Shown: positions 18,079 to 26,399 of the stretch, piece after piece
Numbering within the stretch: position 1 is the stretch's first letter
Layout: each line of letters starts with the position of its first letter
Source: Gammaproteobacteria bacterium
GTDB lineage: Bacteria > Pseudomonadota > Gammaproteobacteria > HTCC5015
DNA: 64,000 bases
NCBI GenBank assembly: GCA_013817245.1
Contig: JACDDA010000002.1
Span: 62,001-126,000, forward strand
Reading direction: 5' to 3'
Notes under the pieces: generated by a model
The model's database searches: none
What the model was told of the DNA's origin: nothing
What the model saw: the letters and a program-made list of their open reading frames with translations, nothing else
Position numbers and translations under genes: made by a program

Positions 18079-18975
18079 TTATTTTAATAATAAGGAAACG
18101 GTTATTAAGGTAAGCGCAACGCCGGCACTAAGCCCTAACAATAACCAGCGCCATTGTAATATTTGTACGCGGCCTTGTTCGCTATCGCGTGCCGCTAGTT
18201 GTAAATGTTTAGGCGTTAATTGAGTGGTGCCGTCCGCGTACGCCGCTAATAACATTTTATCGGCCATGATATTAATGCGTCGAATTAAGCCGCGACTACC
18301 ACGACCCAATTTTCGCGCTAGCTTAGCTTGAAATAAATCAGGCCCGCGATAACCTGCGCTGCGCAAACGAAAATTTAAATACGCTTGTACTGAAGACACA
18401 TCCAGCGGATGCAAATAAAAGTGATGAGTAATGCGTTCGCGAAATTGTCGAATAGAGGGATTATTTAATTTATCGTCTAATTCTGGCTGACCAAATAAAA
18501 CAATTTGTAATAACTTATGTTCATCGGTTTCTAAATTATTGAGTAACCGAATTTCTTCTAAGGTTTCTAGCGGCATGCTTTGCGCTTCTTCGATTAACAA
18601 CACGACGGGCTTATTAAGTCGATACTGATCTAATAACCAAGCATGCAAACGTCGCATGACCGTTAATTTATCTTGCGGCACGTCGATTAATTCGGCTTCC
18701 AGCGCTATCGTATTTAAAATGTTTTCAGGGCTTACGCTAGGATTGTGTATATATATAGTGTGTACAGGTTCTGGCAAGGTAGTTTCTAACATACGGCACA
18801 ACATGGTTTTGCCCGTGCCTACTTCACCGACGACTTTAATAATGCCTTCGCCATTCACGATGGCGTATTGCAATGCTTCTAATACGGCGCCACGTTCAGC
18901 GCCTGCGAAAAACGAGCGCGTGTCCGGCGTAATACGGAATGGCGGATAATTTAAGCCGAAGTGCTCTAAATACAT
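18079..18975 (-). CDS. mshM: MSHA biogenesis AAA ATPase MshM (ExeA/GspA family)
   Basis: AAA ATPase of 298 aa. It begins MYLEHFGLNYPPFRITPDT, the standard start of ExeA/MshM proteins, with Walker A GEVGTGKTML near residue 42, Walker B PVVLLIEEAQSM, and a C-terminal membrane helix at about 277-297. ExeA-type proteins help place the secretin in the envelope. It begins 3 bases after the response regulator stop, so it is probably cotranscribed with it. Confidence 0.92.
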   Translation of the reverse strand: MYLEHFGLNYPPFRITPDTRSFFAGAERGAVLEALQYAIVNGEGIIKVVGEVGTGKTMLCRMLETTLPEPVHTIYIHNPSVSPENILNTIALEAELIDVPQDKLTVMRRLHAWLLDQYRLNKPVVLLIEEAQSMPLETLEEIRLLNNLETDEHKLLQIVLFGQPELDDKLNNPSIRQFRERITHHFYLHPLDVSSVQAYLNFRLRSAGYRGPDLFQAKLARKLGRGSRGLIRRINIMADKMLLAAYADGTTQLTPKHLQLAARDSEQGRVQILQWRWLLLGLSAGVALTLITVSLLLK

Positions 18976-18978
18976 TGA

Positions 18979-20388
18979 TTACTTTAAACCCAGTTTTTGT
19001 AAACGGCTGTATAAAGTAGTGCGGTTAATTTTTAATAATTTAGACGCATGACTTAAATTACCGTCGGCTTTACGCAAGGCAACGCTGACGTATTGCTGCT
19101 CGAGTTTTTGCAAATGATGCTCTAATTGAAAGTCGTCGCGATCCATGACGCGCAAAATATCGTCTTCCGATAAATCCAGTTGCGGCAAATGATGAACGTC
19201 TTCGCCCATTTCTACTTCGCCCAACATTTGTTCAATCGTAATCGATTGACCAGGATATTTGGTACCTAAACGAATCACAACATTGCGTAGTTCGCGCACA
19301 TTGCCCGGAAAATCATAGTCACGCCAAACATTCGCGGCCGCTTCGCTTAAACTAAATGGCGGTACGCTACCGGCATATACTTTACGAAAATAATCTAACA
19401 ACTCGAAACGATCATCACCGCGCACCGATAAGGGCGGAACTTTAATCGTTAAGATACTTAAACGATGATAAAGATCGTGACGGAAACGCCCTGCGCGCAC
19501 TTCGTCGATCATATGTTTATTGGTTGCAGCAATAATACGGGCACGAGATAAACGCGGGCGCGTTTCGCCTAAACGATAAAACTCACCGTTTTCTAAGACG
19601 CGTAATAATTTAGCTTGTAGTTCTAAAGGCAGCTCACCAATTTCATCGAGAAACAAACTACCATCACCGGCTTCTTCAAAAAAGCCCGCATGGTCGCGCG
19701 CAGCGCCAGTGAAAGAACCTTTTGCATAACCGAACAATTGTGCTTCTAATAAATCTTTAGTAAATGCGGCGCAATTAATAATTAAATACGGTTTACCGGC
19801 GCGCTGACCTGCATCATGTAAACGTTGCGCAACTAATTCTTTACCCGCGCCTGATTCGCCTTCGATTAATACTGGAAACGGCGCATCAGAAAATTGTTGG
19901 ATTTGTTGAACGAGTAATTGCATCACTTTAGAAGAACCCACCCATTCATTGGTAGGCTGTATATGATTTTTATTTTCGGCTTCTAGCAACATCAACTGAT
20001 GCTGTAAACGCGCTTTTAATAACGCGGCATCCGAAGGTTTAGGAATAAAATCAACCGCGCCTAAAGTAAGCGCATGACGAATGTTGGCGTGCTCGTCTTG
20101 TCCTGACAGCACTAAAATTTTCATATGAGAATTATGCGCCAGCAATTCTGGAATCAACGCAAAGCCTTCATCAGGACTGTGTTGCACCGGCGGTAAACCT
20201 AAATCAACCAAGGCCAATTGCGGAATGCGCGGCGATAGCTCTACTACTTCCCGCGCCGATTCACGATCACCCGCGGTGATGACGTCATAATCACCGCGTA
20301 ATAAATAATCCATGGTTTCAGCGATCAGCGGATCGTCGTCTACCAATAAAAGTACGGGTTTATGTTTTGGTTTTATCTGTGCTGTCAT
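18979..20388 (-). CDS. Sigma-54 dependent response regulator, PrsR-like
   Basis: NtrC-type regulator of about 469 aa. The receiver domain has acidic triad VDDDP, phospho-acceptor Asp62 in LALVDLGLPP, the insertion SPDEGFALIPELL typical of PrsR proteins, and conserved Lys in DFIPKPSD. The AAA+ domain has Walker A GESGAGKE and the sigma-54 contact loop as GSFTGA rather than GAFTGA. The Fis-type HTH is at the C-terminus (GNLSHASKLLKINRTTLYSRLQ would span about 445-465). The start used is ATG 20388; a TTG at 20406 would add six residues. As first gene of the pilus operon it probably activates pilus genes. Confidence 0.9.
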   Translation of the reverse strand: MTAQIKPKHKPVLLLVDDDPLIAETMDYLLRGDYDVITAGDRESAREVVELSPRIPQLALVDLGLPPVQHSPDEGFALIPELLAHNSHMKILVLSGQDEHANIRHALTLGAVDFIPKPSDAALLKARLQHQLMLLEAENKNHIQPTNEWVGSSKVMQLLVQQIQQFSDAPFPVLIEGESGAGKELVAQRLHDAGQRAGKPYLIINCAAFTKDLLEAQLFGYAKGSFTGAARDHAGFFEEAGDGSLFLDEIGELPLELQAKLLRVLENGEFYRLGETRPRLSRARIIAATNKHMIDEVRAGRFRHDLYHRLSILTIKVPPLSVRGDDRFELLDYFRKVYAGSVPPFSLSEAAANVWRDYDFPGNVRELRNVVIRLGTKYPGQSITIEQMLGEVEMGEDVHHLPQLDLSEDDILRVMDRDDFQLEHHLQKLEQQYVSVALRKADGNLSHASKLLKINRTTLYSRLQKLGLK

Positions 20389-20455
20389 TGTGTGATGCCG
20401 CCCCAACGGTGGCCTATGATAGACTCAAGCTTCTACGAATGCACCCCGGCCAGCT

Positions 20456-20920
20456 ATGCTCCATATCGTTTTATACCAACCTGAAATACCACCGAACACC
20501 GGCAATATTATTCGCCTTGCGAGTAATACCGGCATGCAACTGCATTTGATCGAACCGCTGGGTTTTGAACTGGACGACACCCGCTTACGCCGCGCTGGAT
20601 TAGACTATTTAGAATGGGCCTCGGTTAAAACCTATGCCGATTTAGCGCAGTTTCAGCAGCAAGTCCAACCCGCGCGATTATTTGGTTTCACTACCAAAGG
20701 CAGTCATTCATTGTATGACGTCGCTTTTCAAGCGGGAGATGCCCTGTTATTTGGCCCCGAAACCCGTGGCTTGCCGGAAGATGTGCGCGAATCTTTGCCC
20801 GCGTCGCAGCGTTTACGGATTCCGATGCAAGCTAACAATCGGAGCCTCAATTTGTCCAATTCGGTCGCGATTGCCGTATATGAAGCATGGCGCCAATTAG
20901 ACTTTAAGGGTGCTGGCTAA
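20456..20920 (+). CDS. trmL: tRNA (cytidine(34)-2'-O)-methyltransferase TrmL
   Basis: SPOUT methyltransferase of 154 aa that 2'-O-methylates position 34 of two tRNA-Leu species. Diagnostic segments are [20 protein letters not shown] at the start, [31 protein letters not shown] and RIPMQ...[18 protein letters not shown], which make the trefoil-knot SAM site. Full length. Divergent from the response regulator, 67 bases apart. Confidence 0.96.
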   Translation: MLHIVLYQPEIPPNTGNIIRLASNTGMQLHLIEPLGFELDDTRLRRAGLDYLEWASVKTYADLAQFQQQVQPARLFGFTTKGSHSLYDVAFQAGDALLFGPETRGLPEDVRESLPASQRLRIPMQANNRSLNLSNSVAIAVYEAWRQLDFKGAG

Positions 20921-21043
20921 CGGTGCAGCTGAGCAAATCCGCTGCTAGAAAAAAATCGGCCAGCTATACTGTGCAGGCCACCCATTAAAAATGTGGTCAC
21001 TGTAAAAGTTACTCGTTTCCACCATTAAAGAGGCGCCGCACGC

Positions 21044-22198
21044 ATGCAACGACGTTTGTCCTTTTCTATCTTAACCGCGACACTCGCAACCAGCTTGTTA
21101 TTAAGCGGTTGTAATAAAGATAATTCTCCCCCAGCACCATCGCCATCACCTCCCGCAACACGTAGTTTTTATATGGGATTTACGCCTTGGCCTTATGAAG
21201 CAACAATTACCGCTATTGATGATACTTATATACGTATTCAACAACGTGGCGATATAGTGAAACATCATTTAGACAGCGGCATTCCGTGGCAAGCCGCTTA
21301 TGACAAAACGACTTATCCCAGCGAAGTAGAAAATGGTATTGCGGCACGTTTAGTCCGCACGCAATCTAATAAAATTATTTATCTGGCGATCGATCCTCTA
21401 AATGGCGCGCGCGATGATCTTGCTGGTGATTGGAATAGTAGCGGCACCAATCAACCACGCAGCGGTGCATGGGCAACGCGTAACTTAGATGATCCAGAAG
21501 TGATTGAAGCCTATACCAACTTTGCTTTAAATATGATTACGCGCTTTCAACCAAAATATTTTGATTACGGCACAGAAGTGAGTGTATTGATGCTTACGGA
21601 GCCGGCAAAATTTACTCAATTCGTCACTTTCGCCGCCGCCGTTTATAGCAATATAAAAGCAGTTCACCCACAACTACCATTGATTGCTTCTATTTCATTA
21701 AATGCACCTGGTTCAACCGAAATGCAGCAAGTAACTACAGATTTTGCACGCATTACCAATTATGTAGATATCGTCGGCATTAGCGCTTATCCCTATATCT
21801 TATATGACCCGGCTTATACTGCTAATCCGAACAGCTTACCCAGCAATTGGTTAACTCAAATTAAATCCATTGTCGGCAACAATAAGCGCCTCGCTATTTC
21901 GGAAACGGGTTGGATCGCACAGCCATTAACGATTACTAATTACAGTTACAGCGAATACAGTGACGCTAATTATCAAGCGGCTTATATAGAACGTGTGCTC
22001 ACCGAAGCACAAAGTTTGGGTGCTGAATTCGTTATTTGGTTTGCGTTGACCGACTATGATGCATTATGGAATACCACCCTCGGTCAAAGCGATATTGGCG
22101 CTATCTGGCGAGATACGGGTTTATACGATGAAAATATTTTGCCGCGCACGGGTTTAAATAATTGGTCAGCCTGGTTAGCTAAAACCTATGCACGCTAA
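21044..22198 (+). CDS. Lipoprotein with glycoside hydrolase-like TIM-barrel domain
   Basis: Exported lipoprotein of 384 aa. The signal ends in the lipobox LLLSGC with Cys23, then a Pro/Ser-rich linker (SPPAPSPSPPATR). The rest resembles clan A glycosidases such as endo-galactanases: a YGTEVSVL strand with Glu178 as possible acid/base, DIVGISAYPY, and AISETGW with Glu287 as possible nucleophile. Substrate unknown; neighbours (trmL, slyD) give no clue. A cell-wall or exopolysaccharide target is possible given the envelope location. Confidence 0.65.
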   Translation: MQRRLSFSILTATLATSLLLSGCNKDNSPPAPSPSPPATRSFYMGFTPWPYEATITAIDDTYIRIQQRGDIVKHHLDSGIPWQAAYDKTTYPSEVENGIAARLVRTQSNKIIYLAIDPLNGARDDLAGDWNSSGTNQPRSGAWATRNLDDPEVIEAYTNFALNMITRFQPKYFDYGTEVSVLMLTEPAKFTQFVTFAAAVYSNIKAVHPQLPLIASISLNAPGSTEMQQVTTDFARITNYVDIVGISAYPYILYDPAYTANPNSLPSNWLTQIKSIVGNNKRLAISETGWIAQPLTITNYSYSEYSDANYQAAYIERVLTEAQSLGAEFVIWFALTDYDALWNTTLGQSDIGAIWRDTGLYDENILPRTGLNNWSAWLAKTYAR

Positions 22199-22208
22199 AT
22201 ATTTAATT

Positions 22209-22237
22209 TTGTTAAAATCCGCCGATAAAATTTATAC
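22209..22237 (+). promoter_or_regulatory. Possible sigma-70 promoter for slyD-like gene
   Basis: TTGTTA (22209-22214) and TTATAC (22232-22237) are separated by 17 bases and lie about 45 bases ahead of the FKBP-type isomerase ATG. Spacing is optimal; the hexamers are only partial matches. Confidence 0.35.
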
Positions 22238-22281
22238 GCTGCTTAAATAACATTCCTTTACCTCACCTCGGTTTTTACATT

Positions 22282-22761
22282 ATGCAAATCAGCAAAAATA
22301 CCGTCGTTAGCATTCACTACCGCTTAAGCGATGAACACGGCGAAATAGAAAACTCTCATAACGCTAGCCCTATGGCGTATTTGCACGGCCAAAATAATAT
22401 TCTTCCTTCGCTCGAAAAAGCCTTAGAAGGCAAAACCAAAGGCGAACAACTCAGCATCACATTAGCCCCTGAAGATGCTTATGGTTTGCGTAACCCACAA
22501 TCTCAACAACGAGTGCCTATTAAACATTTGGTTACTAAAGGTAAATTAACGCCGGGCAAAGCCGTCAAAGTGAATACACAACAAGGCGTTATTAATGCCA
22601 CCGTTGTCAAAGTGGGAAAATTTAATGTCGACCTCGACACCAATCATCCATTAGCGGGCAAACAATTAACTTTTAATATCGAAATCGTTGACGTGCGCGG
22701 GGCTAGTGAAGAAGAACTTTCACATGGTCATGCACATGGCGTGGGCGGGCATGCGCATTAG
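22282..22761 (+). CDS. slyD: FKBP-type peptidyl-prolyl isomerase, SlyD-like
   Basis: Cytosolic prolyl isomerase and chaperone of 159 aa. It begins MQISKNTVVSIHYRLSDEHG and has SPMAYLHGQNNILPSLEKAL, the substrate-binding FKBP core interrupted by the insert-in-flap chaperone domain (about 70-120). The C-terminus is His-rich (HGHAHGVGGHAH), a likely metal-binding tail as in SlyD, though shorter. SlyD helps nickel enzyme maturation in some bacteria; no nickel genes are visible here. Confidence 0.88.
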   Translation: MQISKNTVVSIHYRLSDEHGEIENSHNASPMAYLHGQNNILPSLEKALEGKTKGEQLSITLAPEDAYGLRNPQSQQRVPIKHLVTKGKLTPGKAVKVNTQQGVINATVVKVGKFNVDLDTNHPLAGKQLTFNIEIVDVRGASEEELSHGHAHGVGGHAH

Positions 22762-22895
22762 TTAAACCTACGCTGTATTGCGTAACAGTATTTTTAAAAT
22801 TCAAAAGCATTTCGCCCACTGCTACGCAGCTACGGCGAGTAACTTTTTGTCGTAACAAAAAGTCACCAAAAAGTACTCACCCGAATATTATGCAC

Positions 22896-22920
22896 TTGAA
22901 TGAAATACAATTTCATTCAA
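22896..22920. repeat. Perfect hairpin inside the inverted-repeat element
   Basis: TTGAATGAAAT (22896-22906), three-base spacer, ATTTCATTCAA (22910-22920): an 11-bp perfect stem with loop ACA. There is no T run on either side, so it is not an intrinsic terminator. Confidence 0.75.
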
Positions 22921-22933
22921 GCATTCCCTCGTC

Positions 22934-23027
22934 GTGTTTAAGGGCTAACGCGTCGCCTCAACGCAACATCCTGTTGCGCTCGGCTCACATGAACATCCCT
23001 GTTCATGTGTCGCTATCCCTTAAACAC
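22934..23027. repeat. Nested three-way-junction-like palindrome inside the element
   Basis: An outer 11-bp stem (GTGTTTAAGGG at 22934-22944 with CCCTTAAACAC at 23017-23027) encloses two hairpins: CGCAACA-TCC-TGTTGCG (22962-22978) and CACATGAACA-TCCC-TGTTCATGTG (22986-23009). All three stems are perfect. The shared TCC/TCCC loops suggest the two hairpins are related units. Confidence 0.75.
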
Positions 23028-23398
23028 TGCTCGGCACACTATAACGGGCATTATCCCTTCGTTTAATGCCTTATAACTTACAATACTTCTGTACATTAAT
23101 TTATTTCAAAAACCGAACAAAGCAAATACCCCTTATGGCTCGCCGAATGCTGCAAGACTTGTCGGGGAAAACAAACAGGGAGTTTGTTTTAGTTCCGCCG
23201 CGACAAGGACGTCGCGTCGGAACGACCCGTTACAAATCGTGCAATATGAGGGCACTGCGCGTGTGGTTTACGCGCAGCGAGACATTGGGGGAGAGTATTT
23301 TTTGGTAACTTTTTGTTACGACAAAAAGTTACTCGCTGTAGTCGCGTAGCGACGAGCGAAACGCTTTTAAAAGCTAAAGAATATCGCTGAACAAATTA

Positions 23399-24085
23399 TC
23401 ACAGCTTAATATCATCCGTTGTTCTTAACGCGGATTTGGCAGCCGCTAATAAAAGCTCTGGATCCAAGCGCGACTTGTAATTCGGATTAACATAAGCAAA
23501 ACGAATTAAACCCGTTTGATCAATAATCCACACAGCCGGCACCGGTAATAAATGATGCGTATAACCCGACGTTGCTTCTAGATCAATGCCGTATTCTTTA
23601 TATTTAGCATTCGTTTCATCGTCTAAACGAAACGCAATGCCCAACGCTTGTGCTGCTTCCATGCTGCTGTCTGATAACAATTGATATTGCAGGCTTTGTT
23701 TAGTCTTAGACTCGTTTTGCTTTTCAGGTTTATCAGGACTAACAGCAAGTACTTGATAACCCAATGCAACTAATTGTGATTCTATCGATTGCAATTGGCC
23801 TAATTGAAAATTGCAATAAGGGCACCAACCACCACGATAAAAAACCAGCACCGTGGGTTTTTCTGTCACTAAATTATTTAAACTAACGGCCGTGCCATCC
23901 ATGTTGTTTAACTGGATCGCTGGCAATTTTTCTCCCACTAACAAAGGACGCACATCTTCTGCGTTATTAGGAATAGTTGACGTTGTTGTCGCAACATCAG
24001 CTGCGGGTTCTGCAGGTTTATTGCAGCTAATCGCGATCATGCTCAATACAATCAGTGATATAACAATATAAAGTTTCTTTAACAT
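23399..24085 (-). CDS. Peroxiredoxin-like (AhpC/TSA family) lipoprotein
   Basis: Exported thioredoxin-fold lipoprotein of 228 aa. The signal peptide ends at the lipobox IAISC with Cys21. The active site VLVFYRGGWCPYCNFQLGQL has Cys88 and Cys91, as in peroxiredoxin-like proteins with an added resolving Cys; VLAVSPDKPEK and VPAVWIIDQTGLIRFAYVNPNYKSR complete the fold. It would reduce peroxides or act as a thiol oxidoreductase in the periplasm. RBS AGGAG lies 7 bases before the ATG. Downstream of ubiD in the same orientation, 59 bases apart. Confidence 0.82.
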   Translation of the reverse strand: MLKKLYIVISLIVLSMIAISCNKPAEPAADVATTTSTIPNNAEDVRPLLVGEKLPAIQLNNMDGTAVSLNNLVTEKPTVLVFYRGGWCPYCNFQLGQLQSIESQLVALGYQVLAVSPDKPEKQNESKTKQSLQYQLLSDSSMEAAQALGIAFRLDDETNAKYKEYGIDLEATSGYTHHLLPVPAVWIIDQTGLIRFAYVNPNYKSRLDPELLLAAAKSALRTTDDIKL

Positions 24086-24144
24086 AGTATGTCTCCTGTA
24101 AATTTCATCTTATTTAACATCTTTAATATGACTGTTTTATTCGT

Positions 24145-25611
24145 TCACTCAATGCCCAATTTATCCCACAGCTCATCAACCCGTTTTTTCACATTCACAT
24201 CCATGCTGATCGGTTTGCCCCATTCACGCTGGGTTTCACCTGGCCATTTATTGGTTGCGTCCATACCCATTTTTGAACCAAGGCCTGCAACGGGTGATGC
24301 AAAATCTAAATAATCAATTGGCGTGTTTTCGATGATAACAGTATCGCGTGCAGGATCCATGCGTGTGCTAATCGCCCAAATCACGTCTTGCCAATCGCGT
24401 GGATTCACATCCTCATCGACGACGATGACAAATTTGGTATACATAAATTGTCGCAAGAATGACCAGACACCCATCATGACGCGTTTAGCATGGCCGGGAT
24501 ATTCTTTACGCATGCTGACAACAGCAACGCGATACGAACAACCTTCTGGCGGTAAATAAAAATCAATAATTTCTGGAAATTGTTTTTGCAAAATCGGCAC
24601 AAACACTTCATTTAATGCAACGCCAAGCACCGCAGGTTCATCGGGTGGTCGTCCGGTGTAGGTAGAATGATAAATAGGATTTTTACGCATCGTAATGCGC
24701 TCAATAGTGAATACGGGAAATTGTTCGACTTCGTTGTAATACCCCGTGTGATCGCCGAAAGGTCCTTCTGCAGCAAGATCATCTGGATAAATAAAACCTT
24801 CTAAAACAATTTCGGCACTGGCCGGTATTTCTAAATCATGCGTTATACATTTAACTAATTCTGTACGCGAACCACGCAATAAACCTGCGAACGCTTGTTC
24901 AGGTAAATTATCAGGTACCGGTGTAACCGCTGCTAATATAGTTGCAGGATCTGCACCGAGCACAACGGCAACGGGAAACGGTTGACCAGGATGATGGCGT
25001 TGCCAACTTTGAAAATCTAATGCGCCGCCACGATGTGATAACCAACGCATGATGACGCGATTGCGCGCGATCACTTGTTGACGATAGATGCCCATATTTT
25101 GGCGCGGTTTTTCCGGACCTTTAGTCACCGTTAAACCCCAAGTAATTAACGGCGCTGCGTCTTCAGGCCAACAGGTTTGAATCGGCAATTTATTTAAATC
25201 AACTTCATCACCTTGCCAAACTATTTCTTGGCAAGGTGCGCTACGAATTTTTTTCGGCGCCATGTCCATTACTTTTTTAAACATCGGCAATGCATTCCAC
25301 GCGTCTTTCATTCCTTGCGGCGGATCCGGTTGACGTAACCACGCTAACAAACGGCCTACTTCGCGCAACGCTGTTAAATTTTCCGCGCCCATGCCCCACG
25401 CGACGCGCTCAGGTGTACCAAATAAATTTCCTAAAACTGGAATGGTTGAGCCTTTGACGTTTTCAAATAGCAAAGCAGGCCCGCCGGCGCGCAAGGTGCG
25501 ATCACAGATTTCTGTCATTTCTAAATAAGGATCAATCTCGATGCTGATGCGTTTCAACGCACCGCGTTTTTCGAGTTGAGCAATAAAATCGCGTAGATCG
25601 TTATATTTCAT
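24145..25611 (-). CDS. ubiD: 3-polyprenyl-4-hydroxybenzoate decarboxylase UbiD
   Basis: Prenylated-FMN dependent decarboxylase of ubiquinone synthesis, 488 aa. It begins [22 protein letters not shown]; the ATG at 25611 is chosen over an upstream in-frame start inside xthA. Typical segments are GMGIYR-type [65 protein letters not shown] and [20 protein letters not shown]. It needs the UbiX cofactor synthase, which is not in this window. It begins 8 bases after xthA. Confidence 0.95.
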   Translation of the reverse strand: MKYNDLRDFIAQLEKRGALKRISIEIDPYLEMTEICDRTLRAGGPALLFENVKGSTIPVLGNLFGTPERVAWGMGAENLTALREVGRLLAWLRQPDPPQGMKDAWNALPMFKKVMDMAPKKIRSAPCQEIVWQGDEVDLNKLPIQTCWPEDAAPLITWGLTVTKGPEKPRQNMGIYRQQVIARNRVIMRWLSHRGGALDFQSWQRHHPGQPFPVAVVLGADPATILAAVTPVPDNLPEQAFAGLLRGSRTELVKCITHDLEIPASAEIVLEGFIYPDDLAAEGPFGDHTGYYNEVEQFPVFTIERITMRKNPIYHSTYTGRPPDEPAVLGVALNEVFVPILQKQFPEIIDFYLPPEGCSYRVAVVSMRKEYPGHAKRVMMGVWSFLRQFMYTKFVIVVDEDVNPRDWQDVIWAISTRMDPARDTVIIENTPIDYLDFASPVAGLGSKMGMDATNKWPGETQREWGKPISMDVNVKKRVDELWDKLGIE

Positions 25612-25619
25612 ATCTGTTT

Positions 25620-26387
25620 TTATAGAGCAAACTCTGCCCATACCGGTGTGTGATCTGAAGGTCGTTCCCAGGTGCGCGGTTCTTGGTCAATGCCGGCCGC
25701 AATACATTTCTGCGCTAACGCTGGGCTCGCTAATATTAAATCTATTCGTAGTCCTTGATTACGACGAAAACCACCCGCACGATAATCCCACCAGCTGTAA
25801 ACACCGGCTTGCTCATGATGAATGCGAAAAGTATCAACTAAACCACAATTCATTATTTTTTGCAGTGCTTCGCGTTCGGGAACGCTGCATAGAATTTGAT
25901 CTTTCCACGCCAGCGGATCATGTACGTCGCGATCTTCTGGTGCGATATTAAAATCACCGAGAATCACTACATTTTCATATTGTTTAATTTCGCTAGCAAT
26001 ATGCGCGGTTACGCGTTTTAACCAAAATAATTTGTGTTCATATTTTTCATCGCCAACCGCTTTGCCATTAACAACATAGAGATTGAGCACGCGCACACCA
26101 TTGATGGTTGCGCTTAAAATACGTCGTTGTGGATCTTCTAAATCATCGACGTCGACGATCACATCCGTCATCGGGCTTTTACTTAAGATCGCCACGCCGT
26201 TGTAGGTTTTTTGTCCTGAGTAGACAACGTGATAACCGGCAGCTTCAATTTCGGCAACGGGAAATTTTTCATCGGTGAGTTTGGTTTCTTGCAACACCAA
26301 AACATCGGGTTGCGCATATTCTAAATAACTAAACATATGCGGCAGACGGACATTGAGCGAATTAACATTCCAGCTAACGATTTTCAT
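25620..26387 (-). CDS. xthA: Exodeoxyribonuclease III XthA
   Basis: AP endonuclease/3'-exonuclease of base-excision repair, 255 aa. Motifs of the EEP fold are [15 protein letters not shown] at the start, [15 protein letters not shown] with catalytic Glu, [32 protein letters not shown] and the C-terminal [12 protein letters not shown] with catalytic Asp-His. Full length. It lies 12 bases downstream of the SH3 gene. Confidence 0.95.
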   Translation of the reverse strand: MKIVSWNVNSLNVRLPHMFSYLEYAQPDVLVLQETKLTDEKFPVAEIEAAGYHVVYSGQKTYNGVAILSKSPMTDVIVDVDDLEDPQRRILSATINGVRVLNLYVVNGKAVGDEKYEHKLFWLKRVTAHIASEIKQYENVVILGDFNIAPEDRDVHDPLAWKDQILCSVPEREALQKIMNCGLVDTFRIHHEQAGVYSWWDYRAGGFRRNQGLRIDLILASPALAQKCIAAGIDQEPRTWERPSDHTPVWAEFAL

Positions 26388-26399
26388 ATTAATAATCCA

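Larger units (their letters stand above)
22806..23365. repeat. 560-bp gene-free element with 62-bp imperfect terminal inverted repeats
   Basis: The left arm (22806-22867) and the right arm (23304-23365, reversed) align over 62 bases without gaps and with about 9 mismatches. Each arm itself holds a hairpin around ACTTTTTGT and ACAAAAAGT. Inside lie a perfect 11-bp stem hairpin at 22896-22920 and a nested structure at 22934-23027. TTTTAAAA occurs just outside both ends (22792-22799; 23365-23372), possibly a target duplication or an extension of the repeat. No transposase is encoded. It looks like a non-autonomous repetitive element (MITE-like); copy number cannot be tested here. Confidence 0.7.

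Noticed and set aside
20447-20968. Short direct repeat CGGCCAGCTAT on both sides of trmL (20447-20457 and 20958-20968)
   Set aside because: Eleven bases is too short to claim an insertion footprint around a highly conserved housekeeping gene.
22934-23027. CRISPR-like spacing of palindromic hairpins
   Set aside because: Only two hairpins with different stems and no repeated unit with unique spacers; no cas genes are near.
23066-23308. 80-aa open frame on the plus strand within the inverted-repeat element
   Set aside because: No convincing ribosome site, no recognisable domain, and its 3' end reads into the right inverted-repeat arm; most likely a chance frame within the repeat.
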